DNA of 18,656 nucleotides from CAYRJD01 sp964424585 (lineage in GTDB: Bacteria; Actinomycetota; Acidimicrobiia; Acidimicrobiales; Poriferisodalaceae): positions 1 to 18,656 of the forward strand of contig CAYRJD010000078.1 of assembly GCA_964424585.1 (NCBI GenBank). The letters are read 5' to 3'. The notes below the pieces were generated by a model, which saw nothing but the letters and a program-made list of their open reading frames with translations, ran no database searches and was not told the origin of the DNA. A program made the position numbers and the translations under genes. Below, piece by piece: positions 6,601 to 12,153 of this stretch (the first letter of the stretch is position 1; the number at the start of each line of letters is the position of its first letter).

Positions 6601-9298
6601 CCACCTGAGTGAACGACCCCGGTGGCGCGGTCGCCTCTCCGTGCAGATTAGAACCACCCCAGCAGACCACGGAACCGTCGGTCCTCACGCCACACGCATG
6701 CCACCTTCCTGCCGACACCGATGTGAACGTTCCTGATGGCGGATCTTGATCGTCACCGTAGGTGATGAGCTTGCTGTACTTGTGCCAACACTCTAACGTG
6801 CCATCGGTCTTGATACCGCAAGCATCGACGTAACGACCAAGCGACACTTGCGTGAACGTCACCTGCGGCGGCGACGAGTCTCCAACGAACCACTCATCCC
6901 AAAATGACCCTTCATACGCATCGCCCCAGCAGACCAATGATCCGTCTGCCTTCAGACCGCAAGCGCTCGCTGGCCCAACCGCCACAGCCGTGAACCGCTC
7001 GGCGCTAAGCGGCGGTGCGTCAACTGCAGATGCTGGCGTCGTTGTCGAAGTCGTTGTGGGAGCCGCCGGGGTCGAAGTCGTGCTCGCTGACTGCTGCGGA
7101 GGAACAAGAGTTGTCGTGGTCGGCGGAACGGTTGTGCTGGTGGTGCCCACAGCAGGCGGCTGGTTTGGCGGGCCGCTGTCTGTCACGTCGACTTCGGGCG
7201 CTTGCGGAGGTTCGATCGTCGTCGGCGAAGGCTGCGGAGGAGCCGTCGTTGAACTTAAGGTTGTGGTGGACGAACTAGTGGTGGTCGAACTTGAGGTCGT
7301 CGTGGACGAACTGGTCGTTGTCGATGTGGAGCTTGTCGACGTCGCTTCGGTCGTCGTGGTCGGCGCGTTCACGTCGGTGAGCGCGATGTATTCGGGGAGG
7401 CTGCGGTTGCCGAAGCGGTCAACGAGCGCGCCCGCAGCCACAGTTATGCGGTCGCCGAACGCGAGCGCCGGGCTCCCGTCGCAGTCGCCGACCTTCTGGT
7501 CTTTGGCCTCGCAGCCCCAGCCCACGTCCCACAACCGCCCCCACGCGACCGGAACTGCGTGCACGTCACCGTTGGCCATGTGCACCAAGTAGTAGCCGGC
7601 GTCGATGAGGTTTGCTCGGCCAGCGTCGAACACCTTGATGCCGAACGGGTTGCTGCCACCTGGTCGCACCGAGACATCGGTGCCGCTCAGCACCAAGGTG
7701 AGGTCAGACGCGTCCAGCCGAGCTTCGGCAGGCTGAGCGCTCGGGTGCTCTTCGAGTGTCAGCACCCGCAGCGAGTTCGTCCCAACGGGCGATTTCACCA
7801 CCACCAGCGGCGGCAACTCATCGGTCTCCGGCGACACTTCAATGCCGACCGGCGCGGCGCCGCGGGGTATCGCAATCGCTTGCGTCGCGCCGCCGCCCAC
7901 GCTTTGGACTGGCCCGTCATCGCTCACGACCACCGCCTCGGTGGTGGTCGTGGGCAGCAACGTCGTCGTGCTCGTGGTCGCGGGCTGACCAGACGTCGGG
8001 CTTGCGCCCGAGGTGCCGCCGCTGGGAACGCCACCTGCTGAACCGATGCCTGTCGAACGCGCAACATTGCTGCTCGCGCCGCCTGAGCGGCCGCTGCTGC
8101 GACTCGTCGCGCGCTGGGTGCGCGGCTCGTCGCGGCTGTCGCCGACTTCGACAGTGCGAGTGCCCGTGCCTTTCGCGACCTTGATTGCGTCGCTCATCAG
8201 CTGCGGTGTGATGCGGGCTGGCCCTCCGAGCGCGTAGAGGGTCACCTCGTCGGTTGCGTCGCCGCGACTCGACAGGTGTGTGGCGACGTCCTCGGGCAGG
8301 TCTTCGCCGACGGCGAGCACCGGCACCAGGCGCGTCTGCAGCGTTGAGCCGGTCGGCTGATCTGTCGCGTTGCGTTCGATGCCGGCCGCGAGCAGCGCGG
8401 CCGCTGCGACGCCGTCGACGGGCACGGCCGCGTCGAGGAGTGCGAACTGGTCGTCTGTCGCCCCGCACTCTGCTGCCGCATCGGCCAGCGCGACCGAGCG
8501 TGCGGCGGGCGTCGCGCCGTCGACGGGAACGACCTCGATGTTCATGCCCTCGAGTTCGGCGACGACCGCGGGCGATATCTCTGCGTCGCCGCCGATGACC
8601 ACGGCACGAGCGACGCCAGCGTCGGTGAGGTAGCCGCGCACCACGTCCGGCAGCGCGTCGGCGCGAGTGAACAGCACCGGCAAGTCCATCGCGTAGGCGG
8701 CCGGCGCAGCCAGCACGCCGTCGACCAGCGAGGTGCCGTTCACCAGCAGCACCGCCGGGCCGCCTTCGCCGCACCAACTACCCGGCGTGCCCGCGGCTCG
8801 CGCTACTTCGACCGCGGTCTCATATCGATCGGCGCCCGCGAACCGCTCCACTTCGTCGACGCCGGTCAGCTCGCTCAGCCGCGCTGCGACGCCGGCTGAC
8901 ACCGCAGCCGTGCCGCCCACCACCGACACGCCGCTCGCGCCGTGCGTGCGGACGAACTCCGCGACCACATCCGGCAGCTCGGCCGTCTGCGTCAGCACCA
9001 CGACGCGCGAGCGAGCCGCCGCCAGCGGCACCGCGCTCAACGCGTCGACCAGCGACTCACCCGAAACCACGACCACCCCGCCGGTGCCCGCGCCCATCTT
9101 GGTCGCACGCTCCGCTAACACCACCGCCGTGGAGTACCGCGTGTCGCCCGCCAGCACCCGCGCACCAGACTCATCGAGCGCGCCCTCGCTCACCTCCGCC
9201 GCGCCAGCCGCACCCGGCGTCGCGACCGCCACCAGCAGCGAACAAACCAACGCCCACGCCAGCACCGCCAGCCGAACCCCTCGGCTACCGCTAGACAT
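641..9298 (-). CDS. Giant secreted cell-wall-binding protein with 35 RCC1-type repeats
   Basis: Exported protein of 2885 residues if started at ATG 9298. In-frame ATG 9310 and TTG 9316 are alternatives. I prefer 9298 because TATGTT ends seven bases upstream and no Shine-Dalgarno is seen. Residues 1-37 form a signal peptide (MSSGSRGVR, a Leu/Ala/Val core, cleavage near AAGAA). Three CWB2-like repeats follow (about 45-366; motifs AGDTRYSTAV, RFAGADRYETAV, LVDALSA), which in that family attach proteins to wall polymers. Next come a Ser/Gly/Thr linker, a beta-rich domain (about 493-641), a Thr/Ser/Pro linker, 21 RCC1-type repeats (769-1613), a second Thr linker, seven repeats (1702-1948), a second copy of the beta-rich domain (1969-2103), a unique Cys-containing region (about 2108-2260), seven repeats (2288-2537), a third Thr/Pro linker and two copies of a C-terminal domain of about 130 residues. 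There is no LPXTG motif or C-terminal membrane anchor, so wall contact would be through the N-terminus. Probable role: surface adhesion or a surface layer component; ligand unknown. Confidence 0.9.
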   Translation of the reverse strand: MSSGSRGVRLAVLAWALVCSLLVAVATPGAAGAAEVSEGALDESGARVLAGDTRYSTAVVLAERATKMGAGTGGVVVVSGESLVDALSAVPLAAARSRVVVLTQTAELPDVVAEFVRTHGASGVSVVGGTAAVSAGVAARLSELTGVDEVERFAGADRYETAVEVARAAGTPGSWCGEGGPAVLLVNGTSLVDGVLAAPAAYAMDLPVLFTRADALPDVVRGYLTDAGVARAVVIGGDAEISPAVVAELEGMNIEVVPVDGATPAARSVALADAAAECGATDDQFALLDAAVPVDGVAAAALLAAGIERNATDQPTGSTLQTRLVPVLAVGEDLPEDVATHLSSRGDATDEVTLYALGGPARITPQLMSDAIKVAKGTGTRTVEVGDSRDEPRTQRATSRSSGRSGGASSNVARSTGIGSAGGVPSGGTSGASPTSGQPATTSTTTLLPTTTTEAVVVSDDGPVQSVGGGATQAIAIPRGAAPVGIEVSPETDELPPLVVVKSPVGTNSLRVLTLEEHPSAQPAEARLDASDLTLVLSGTDVSVRPGGSNPFGIKVFDAGRANLIDAGYYLVHMANGDVHAVPVAWGRLWDVGWGCEAKDQKVGDCDGSPALAFGDRITVAAGALVDRFGNRSLPEYIALTDVNAPTTTTEATSTSSTSTTTSSSTTTSSSTTTSSSTTTLSSTTAPPQPSPTTIEPPQAPEVDVTDSGPPNQPPAVGTTSTTVPPTTTTLVPPQQSASTTSTPAAPTTTSTTTPASAVDAPPLSAERFTAVAVGPASACGLKADGSLVCWGDAYEGSFWDEWFVGDSSPPQVTFTQVSLGRYVDACGIKTDGTLECWHKYSKLITYGDDQDPPSGTFTSVSAGRWHACGVRTDGSVVCWGGSNLHGEATAPPGSFTQVAVGTNYSCGLRTDGSVLCWGISDEVARPPVGSFTQISAGYAHACGLRVAGSIECWGSDRYGKATPPAGVFFQVSAGSGQTCGLKTDGSVICWGRSGITSPRPAISPDGTFVQVAAGGEQACGVKTDGSLACWGHPDYGQTEAPDGTFSALSSGSYHSCGLRADGSVECWGDDSDGQSTPPSGAFTQLSSNIHLTNNGQWNCGLRTDGSVACWGKGWSVPAERHQATPPDDTFTQVSTGRLSCGVRRDHTVACWGGGYTGRSYRRNVPPKDAFRQMAIGDLHSCGIKSDGTVLCWGDSWGGQVDAPTGTFTQVVVGEEHSCGLKTDGSVACWGYDFRGRAMAPPGTFTQLSAGLYHTCGVRSDGTVACWGKNLRGQLNAPSGTFSEVAAGRHHTCGLRTDRTVTCWGLESPWLSDEVPSSTTDTLSDGWPLGDWDYPMDRGQADAPIGSFSQVSSSYSNSCAITTDGSVECWGRDYSSDGDYLRRNGNYDVPSTPLNAFASVSAGEEHACGLKTDGTVECWGRRYEGQTVAPAGTFVSVSSGTQHACGLKADGTVECWGSDAYARSIPPSGSFAAVSAGGRHTCGVKTDGTLECWGTGNRGSHAPPDGKYTSVSAGSWHTCAVKTDGTVACWRVDNTTLPALIPVRPPTGTFTSVSAGYWHTCGVRTDGSVACWGTNEYGQLNAPAGTFTSVSAGWAHTCAVRTDNAVVCWGVGASPGPPSSTTTTTTEPPATTSSSTTTTTTAAPTTTSSTTTSTEPPPTTSPSTTEPPPTTTSTIEAPTTTVPPTTSTAPPPAPTATVAPAVSAGATHTCELAADGTVTCWGQNSYGQASPPAETFSDVSAGAWHSCGVTPDGTVTCWGLDHVGQVSAPAGPFSQVSADWLHTCGVKADGSVACWGGNEWGQADAPAGSFTQVDTGYWHSCAVRSDGSVACWGNDADGQASPPAGAFSQVAAGGKHTCGVKDDGSVACWGLDQFGSTAAPAGSFTQVAAGSGHSCGLRADGSVVCWGANGHGQTDAPAGSFTQISAGYWHTCGVAADGSVTCWGSDWRALAAADEAPEEAPEELTLVEDDEPPLVVIEAERGRNFFRVRVVEDNPSAAVEDGLEIDEFWIIPLDDTMSAFWADHDGNRRTPEVLRNRFNLKMFPGTDDFGDYVDVTYGCSARSTSPAQCSAETFAGDEGLVVLPGAFRDRAGNASETTSRHVPTQPDPSELLAPLPCSIDTRTRRAVLDDSGAPGEFALAWHGNACNPGRFTVRYVVYALPHISRNRVDALVLRQHTERVVGTADAQHVYRFSVPRSPYPLVVKVQIGLTHGVYVNRYFTRVICPNGDGYVEAMRGNKVRRGNVKASDLAAYRRVCGAEPPTQPAGQASLDVPDRMPSAAPQTPVRAVTAGQFFSCALRADGTVECWGYDWGGTAPHGAFREIASGSWHSCGIRADGSVACWGDNLYGQLDAPSGTFTAVSAGRHHSCGVKIDGTIACWGQMPRDEAPPTGTFTTVDASDLHTCAVATNGDVSCWGSNAYGQASGRTGSFSDVTTGNSHTCGLRATGRVICWGNGKYSRKKVPAGTYTAVSAGYDHTCALKATGAIKCWGRSRYGQLNAPSGTFTKLSVGTHHACALRTDGTVACWGYGGFGQLDAPVATVAPAADPTSASDADDPSPTSTVPPTTSSTLPPSTTTTVPPTTTTTQAPSTTTTTVPPSTTTTVPPTTTTTQAPPTTSTTVPTPSPEIAFEADVYINVPPHLAADGATSEYAGAVVDVVIAPAAGAPAECIAANRVSIVPFIVGDDGRVTSSDGTQVTLVDQPAGSDASCVYEVNFPTSVPVVAAGRTVTLVRAADAPVNPTLSATSRTATATYLAEARFEADVHIEIEGDTAGAGAPSAYAGATFVVYIARFADSPAGCSQVTTVTLTVGDDGSITHGAEAVHLVDRPAGVDERCLYEVTFPANVSVPANHQGAAAELVPTGAPADAIINVASPAVVATYTPSTS
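644..1425 (-). repeat. Duplicated C-terminal domain (two copies)
   Basis: Two copies of about 130 residues, split near 1036. Both start FEADV, continue with Y-A-G-A and a V-x-I-A strand, a single Cys, VGDDG, then LVD-(Q/R)-PAG, C-(V/L)-YEV-(N/T)-FP, and end in a Val/Ala-rich ATY. The pattern of strands suggests a beta-sandwich with one disulfide. I cannot name the family. Confidence 0.7.
1420..1687 (-). repeat. Thr/Pro-rich linker before the C-terminal domains
   Basis: Encodes repeated VPPTTTTTQAP and VPPSTTTTVPP units, visible in the DNA as repeats of gtcgtggtggtgctcggcgg-like sequence. The near-identical DNA copies suggest recent slippage or homogenisation, unlike the worn linker at 7000-7372. 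Confidence 0.75.
1688..2436 (-). repeat. RCC1-type repeat block 3 (7 copies)
   Basis: Seven copies of the CxxxxDGxxxCWG unit. The middle copies are less regular: ATNGDVSCWG, ATGRVICWG and ATGAIKCWG replace the usual TDGSV. The number again matches one complete seven-bladed propeller. Confidence 0.85.
2990..3393 (-). repeat. Beta-rich domain, copy 2
   Basis: Begins DDEPPLVVIEAERGRNFFRV and ends near RDRAGNASETT. It matches copy 1 at 7378-7822 in motif order and length, including the PPLVV start, the NPSA segment, an NLKMF turn, YGC with a second Cys, and the closing DRAGN. Each copy lies directly on one side of an RCC1 block, so the duplication seems to have been of a larger module. Confidence 0.6.
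3456..4195 (-). repeat. RCC1-type repeat block 2 (7 copies)
   Basis: Seven copies of the same unit, more regular than in block 1: each has the two Cys, the DG turn and CWG, and most end in APAGSF or PPAGAF. Seven copies are exactly one propeller. The block ends with an acidic Ala/Glu stretch (ADEAPEEAPEEL) leading into the second beta-rich domain. Confidence 0.85.
4205..4458 (-). repeat. Thr/Pro-rich linker between repeat blocks 1 and 2
   Basis: Encodes about 85 residues that are nearly all Thr, Ser and Pro, with a few Ala, Glu, Val and Ile (for example SSTTTTTTEPPATTSSS). It separates the 21-repeat block from the 7-repeat block, so it probably spaces propellers along the chain. Confidence 0.75.
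4461..6994 (-). repeat. RCC1-type repeat block 1 (21 copies)
   Basis: Twenty-one copies of a unit of about 37 residues with consensus F-T-x-V-S-A-G-x-x-H-(T/S)-C-G-(L/V)-(K/R)-T-D-G-(S/T)-V-x-C-W-G, followed by a variable stretch and a PPxG turn. Two copies replace CWG with CWH (copy 2) and CWR (copy 19). Copies 1, 2, 9, 14 and 15 carry insertions after the CWG or before the first Cys. Twenty-one equals three seven-bladed propellers. Each unit has two Cys nine residues apart, able to form a cross-strand disulfide outside the cell. Confidence 0.85.
7000..7372 (-). repeat. Thr/Ser/Pro-rich linker
   Basis: Encodes a low-complexity stretch whose first part is built on a TTTSSS hexapeptide (18-bp period, about 7255-7350), followed by Pro/Thr-rich sequence. 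Thr and Ser use several synonymous codons (AGT, TCG, TCC, TCA; ACC, ACA, ACT), so the DNA repeat is worn while the peptide repeat is kept. Such linkers in secreted actinobacterial proteins are often O-glycosylated; that is inference here. Confidence 0.75.
7378..7822 (-). repeat. Beta-rich domain, copy 1
   Basis: Begins DELPPLVVVKSPVGTNSLRV and ends near FGNRSLPEYI. The same order of motifs recurs at 2990-3393: PPLVV, a Leu/Val strand with E(E/D)xPSA, an F-G/N-x-K-V/M-F turn, a V..GC segment followed by a second Cys, then a G..V..GA..DR.GN motif. This shows an internal duplication. The fold is probably an Ig-like sandwich by its alternating strands, but I cannot name a family. Confidence 0.6.
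8203..9165 (-). repeat. Three CWB2-type cell-wall-binding repeats
   Basis: The first two repeats carry the family signature near their start, LAGDTRYSTAVVLAE and FAGADRYETAVEVAR, followed by a VVVSGESLVDALSA or VLLVNGTSLVDGVLA strand-turn and a VVGGTAAVS or VIGGDAEIS strand. The third is more divergent: it keeps LLDAAVPVDGVAAAALLAAG and ALGGPARITPQ but lacks the R-Y signature. Three tandem copies are the usual unit for this family, so the domain looks complete. Confidence 0.8.
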
Positions 9299-9305
9299 AG
9301 CACCA

Positions 9306-9311
9306 AACATA
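9306..9311 (-). promoter_or_regulatory. Probable -10 element of the giant gene (TATGTT)
   Basis: TATGTT on the minus strand ends seven bases before ATG 9298, the distance expected if transcription begins on the start codon. No clear -35 is present. If used, it rules out the upstream ATG 9310 and TTG 9316 as starts, because they would lie at or before the promoter. Confidence 0.4.
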
Positions 9312-9346
9312 ACCAACCCGCAACTCGTTGGCTAGCGTCGCCCGCC

Positions 9347-9919
9347 GTGACGACAACGCCAGCCATCTCCACCTTCGACGTGCCAGCCACCAGCGACCTA
9401 CCCGACGACCTGCGCGAGCGCGTCGAAGCCATCGCCGCGAAGACCGGCTTCGTGCCCAACGTGTTCCTCGCGCTCGCCCGCCGACCCGACGAACTGCGCG
9501 CCTTCATGGCGTACCACGACGCCGTCATGGAACGCGACAGCGGGCTCACCAAAGCCGAACGCGAAATGATCGTCGTCGCCACCAGCGGCGCGAACAACTG
9601 CAGCTACTGCGTCGTCGCGCACGGCGCCATCTTGCGGCTCCGATCAAAACAACCGCAGCTCGCCGACCAGCTCGCCATCGACCCCGCCAAAGCCGACATC
9701 ACCAAACGCCAGCACGCCATGATCGGCTTCGCCCTCAAACTCGCCACCCACCCCGCCTCGATCACCACAGCCGACCACGACCAGCTGCGCGACCACGGCC
9801 TCACCGACGACGACATCTGGGACATCGGCGCCGTCACCGCGCTGTTCGCCCTCTCCAACCGCATGGCCCACCTCACCTCCATGCGACCCAACAACGAATT
9901 CTTCACCCTCGGCCGCTAG
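9347..9919 (+). CDS. AhpD-like peroxidase-related protein
   Basis: A 190-residue protein of the carboxymuconolactone decarboxylase/AhpD superfamily, in the group called uncharacterised peroxidase-related enzymes, whose members are about this length. The redox centre is visible as NCSYCVVAHG, with Cys85, Cys88 and His92. The preceding segment LTKAEREMIVVATSGAN is the typical family helix. These enzymes reduce peroxides through the Cys pair, probably in the cytosol, as no signal peptide is present. The start is GTG 9347; an upstream TAGCGT (9333-9338) ends eight bases before it, and no Shine-Dalgarno is seen. It is divergent from the giant gene across 48 bases and its stop is 12 bases from the end of the ATPase remnant. 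Substrate and reducing partner are not evident. Confidence 0.9.
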   Translation: MTTTPAISTFDVPATSDLPDDLRERVEAIAAKTGFVPNVFLALARRPDELRAFMAYHDAVMERDSGLTKAEREMIVVATSGANNCSYCVVAHGAILRLRSKQPQLADQLAIDPAKADITKRQHAMIGFALKLATHPASITTADHDQLRDHGLTDDDIWDIGAVTALFALSNRMAHLTSMRPNNEFFTLGR

Positions 9920-9931
9920 AAACCCCAGCCA

Positions 9932-10859
9932 CTACTTGCTTCGGCAGGGCCCCTTGTGCCCACGGATGCGGATGCATCTGGCCTGGGCGCGCGTCATCCA
10001 CTTGTGGCAGCGCTCGCCGCTCGTGCTGGCCCGGACAGCATGCGTGCTCGCCGTCTCTCCATACATCTCGTCGAGCAGGAGGTCGCCGAGACCGCTGCCG
10101 CTTGAGATACGCAGTTTCCTGTCTGCATCGAGCACCAACACATCGGTCTCTCGCAAGCGGTTGACAACCAATCGTGCTCTGCGGTCTTGAATGCCTTGCT
10201 GGTTGGCTATCAGGCCAGCCAACTGAGCCACGTCAAGACGCCCGGGCTCGCGATGCACAAGGCTCAGCATCTCGTGTTCAGTGTCACTGAACTCGTTGAA
10301 GGTCAAGTTACCGACGTCGGACCGATAGAGCGCCTGGGCGACTTCAATCGCATACTGCACGTGAGCGACGTCAATTGGACGGTCTGGTGCTTCACTCGCC
10401 AGCCAAGAGTGATGCCCAATCAGTTGAAGCATGTAAGGCGAGCCCGCTACCGCCTCAGCCGCGCCGTGCAACGCCTCGTCAGTAAAGCGTCCTTGAGCGC
10501 TGCTCGCGTAAAGCCGCAATCCGGCGGACGCATCCCTGTAGTCGAGCGGAGGCAACGCCCGCTTCACGCTCCGCTTGAAGAACGACTGAGCCGCGGCCGA
10601 AAGTTCGGCGTGCCGAAAAAATGGACGAGAGTGGTGACGCATCGGCATCGCGTTCGCGTGGTGATTTCCTGAGCGTCACGCTTGCGAACTGCGGAATAGC
10701 GAGACTCAACTCCTTGCCCCACCGCTCCTCCTTTGGGCTCAACTCCATCTTGTCGAGCATTCGCTTGATGACCTCCTGAAGCGCGCTCGCCAAGGAATGA
10801 TTGGCGCGCACCTGGACGTAGCCGGAACGGTGTTGGCCCGTGTTGGCTCTCCCGCGGCA
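9932..10859 (-). pseudogene. Broken AAA-type ATPase gene
   Basis: The downstream frame (9932-10648, 238 residues) reads like the C-terminal half of an actinobacterial AAA ATPase: SFFKRSVKRALPPLDYRDA, then GSPYMLQLIGHHSW, a winged-helix-like segment, and a Cys-bearing tail (RCHKW...RCIRIRGHKGPC). A second frame upstream (10859 to about 10620) holds a sensible helical stretch, VRANHSLASALQEVIKRMLD and on to IPQFASVTLRKSPRERD. The two frames meet at a run of six T on the minus strand (plus 10616-10621); dropping one T joins them. Even when joined, the product has no Walker A GxxGxGKT and no Walker B hhhhDE, so the nucleotide-binding core is missing. Upstream of 10859 a stop closes the frame. I read it as a decayed gene with a lost 5' end, an internal loss and a frameshift. 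A small product from 10648 alone remains possible. Confidence 0.65.
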
Positions 10860-10920
10860 CTAGCCCACCTCCTGGTGATGGCACCATCCTAGTCTGTCGG
10901 TGTCGGGAGACGTGACGGGC

Positions 10921-10990
10921 CGCGCTAGAAGGTGCAGTGCCGCGCTAGAAGGTGATAAGCCGCGCTAGAGGGTGCACCATCGCGCCAGTG
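10921..10990. repeat. Three and a half 20-bp tandem repeats, possible IS21-type terminus
   Basis: Units at 10921-10940, 10941-10960 and 10961-10980 each begin cgcgctaga(a/g)ggtg and vary in the last six bases; 10981-10990 begins a decayed fourth (cgcgccagtg). They lie in the 153-base gap between the ATPase remnant and alanine dehydrogenase. Non-coding repeats of about 20 bp with a fixed core, next to a TGT-initiated stretch (10894 on), resemble the multiple terminal repeats of IS21-family elements. No transposase or opposite end is present, so at most this is a solo end. A regulator-binding array is the alternative. Confidence 0.6.
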
Positions 10991-11015
10991 CCCGAGGCGC
11001 TGGTCAGGCGGTGCG

Positions 11016-12128
11016 TCAGCTGAGCGCGACGGCGGGTTCGACCCAGTCGTAGCCGAGCGCGGCTGCGACGTGCTCTTCGGTGAGCACGCCCTCGTGCACG
11101 TTCAGCCCTGCCAGCAGGTGCGCGTCGGCGCGCAGCGCGTCGAGGCCGCCATCGGCGAGCGCTAGCACGCGCGGCAAGGTGGCGTCGTTGAGCGCCTGCG
11201 TCGCGGTGGTCGGCACCGCGCCGGGCATGTTGGCGACGCAGTAGTGCACGACACCGTCGACGATGAACGTGGGCTCGGCGTGCGTGGTCGGTCGCGACGT
11301 GGCGAAGCAGCCGCCCTGGTCGATGGCGACGTCGACCACCACCGAGCCGCTGCGCATCTGGCGGATGTGTTCTTCGCTGACGAGCTTGGGCGTCGCGCTG
11401 CCTGGCACCAGCACCGCGCCGATGACGAGGTCGGCGGCTACCACCTCACGTTCGAGTGTGTGGCGCGTCGACGTCACCGTCACCACCGCAGAGCCGAAAC
11501 GCTGCTCTAGGTGATCGAGCGTCGCCGGGTTGATGTCGAGCACCCGCACGTCGCCGCCCATGCCGATGGCGATCTCTACGGCGTTCTCGCCCGCCGCGCC
11601 GCCACCTATCACCACCACCCGCGCGGGCGGCACGCCCGGCACCCCGCCAATCAGCAGCCCCGCACCGCCGTGCGTCGACTCGAGCGCGGCGGCTCCGGCC
11701 TGCACCGCCAGCCGCCCCGCGACGCGAGACATCGGCGCCAGCAGCGGCAGCCCGCCGCGCGCGTCGGTGACCGTTTCGTATGCGACGCCCGTGACGCCGC
11801 TTGCCAGCAGGTCGGCCGTTTGCGCGGGGTCGGGCGCGAGGTGCAAGTAGCCGAACACGATCTGCCCTCGCCGCAGCTGGGCGCGCTCGGCCGGCTGGGG
11901 CTCTTTCACCTTGACGACCAGATCGGCGCTCGCCCAAACGTCCGCGGCGTCTGCCACCATCTGCGCGCCGGCCGCTTCGTAAGCGGCGTCGTCGGCGCGG
12001 ATGCCCGCACCCGCGCCGCGCTCAATCAGCACCTCGTGGCCGTGCGCCACCACCTCGGCCACGCTCGCCGGCGTGAGCCCGACGCGCAGCTCGCCTGGTT
12101 TCGTTTCGACAGGAACGCCCACTCGCAT
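11016..12128 (-). CDS. ald: Alanine dehydrogenase
   Basis: NAD-dependent alanine dehydrogenase (EC 1.4.1.1), interconverting L-alanine with pyruvate plus ammonia in the cytosol. The length, 370 residues, is that of the family. All residues known to act in the Mycobacterium tuberculosis enzyme fall at the same numbers: Arg15 (ELRVGLTP), Lys75 (VKVKEP), His96 (GYLHLA) and Asp270 (VAIDQGG). The NAD-binding loop is VVVIGGGAAGENA at about 171-183, followed by the acidic end of the second strand (VLDIN, Asp198). The start ATG 12128 gives the family N-terminus MRVGVPVETKPGE. It is divergent from the acyl-CoA ligase gene with only 25 bases between the start codons; a TAGGAT hexamer ends nine bases before the ATG. 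The gene is intact and ordinary. Confidence 0.97.
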   Translation of the reverse strand: MRVGVPVETKPGELRVGLTPASVAEVVAHGHEVLIERGAGAGIRADDAAYEAAGAQMVADAADVWASADLVVKVKEPQPAERAQLRRGQIVFGYLHLAPDPAQTADLLASGVTGVAYETVTDARGGLPLLAPMSRVAGRLAVQAGAAALESTHGGAGLLIGGVPGVPPARVVVIGGGAAGENAVEIAIGMGGDVRVLDINPATLDHLEQRFGSAVVTVTSTRHTLEREVVAADLVIGAVLVPGSATPKLVSEEHIRQMRSGSVVVDVAIDQGGCFATSRPTTHAEPTFIVDGVVHYCVANMPGAVPTTATQALNDATLPRVLALADGGLDALRADAHLLAGLNVHEGVLTEEHVAAALGYDWVEPAVALS

Positions 12129-12137
12129 ACGGCGCTC

Positions 12138-12147
12138 ATCCTACGAT
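12138..12147. promoter_or_regulatory. Symmetrical divergent promoter of ald and the acyl-CoA ligase
   Basis: The minus-strand hexamer TAGGAT (12138-12143) and plus-strand hexamer TACGAT (12142-12147) share the central TA. The plus one ends six bases before ATG 12154, a leaderless distance; the minus one ends nine bases before ATG 12128. The 25-base gap leaves little room for any other arrangement. Confidence 0.45.
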
Positions 12148-12153
12148 TTGACG

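Noticed and set aside
1688..6994. Regularly spaced repeats of about 111 bases that could suggest a CRISPR-like array
   Set aside because: The period equals 37 codons of the continuous frame and the repeats diverge at synonymous sites, so they are protein repeats, not a spacer array.
10187..10672. 161-codon plus-strand frame over the ATPase remnant
   Set aside because: No domain signs, while the opposite strand shows clear ATPase-like motifs.
9932..10859. IstB transposition helper as the identity of the ATPase remnant
   Set aside because: IstB is recognised by its P-loop and short length; the surviving motifs (SPYMLQLIGHHSW and the winged-helix-like tail) fit a different AAA ATPase group, so the link to the IS21-like repeats is position only.
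12001..12153. Extended N-terminus of the acyl-CoA ligase from 12001
   Set aside because: The extra 51 codons overlap ald on the other strand, have no ligase features, and a promoter-like hexamer lies just before ATG 12154.
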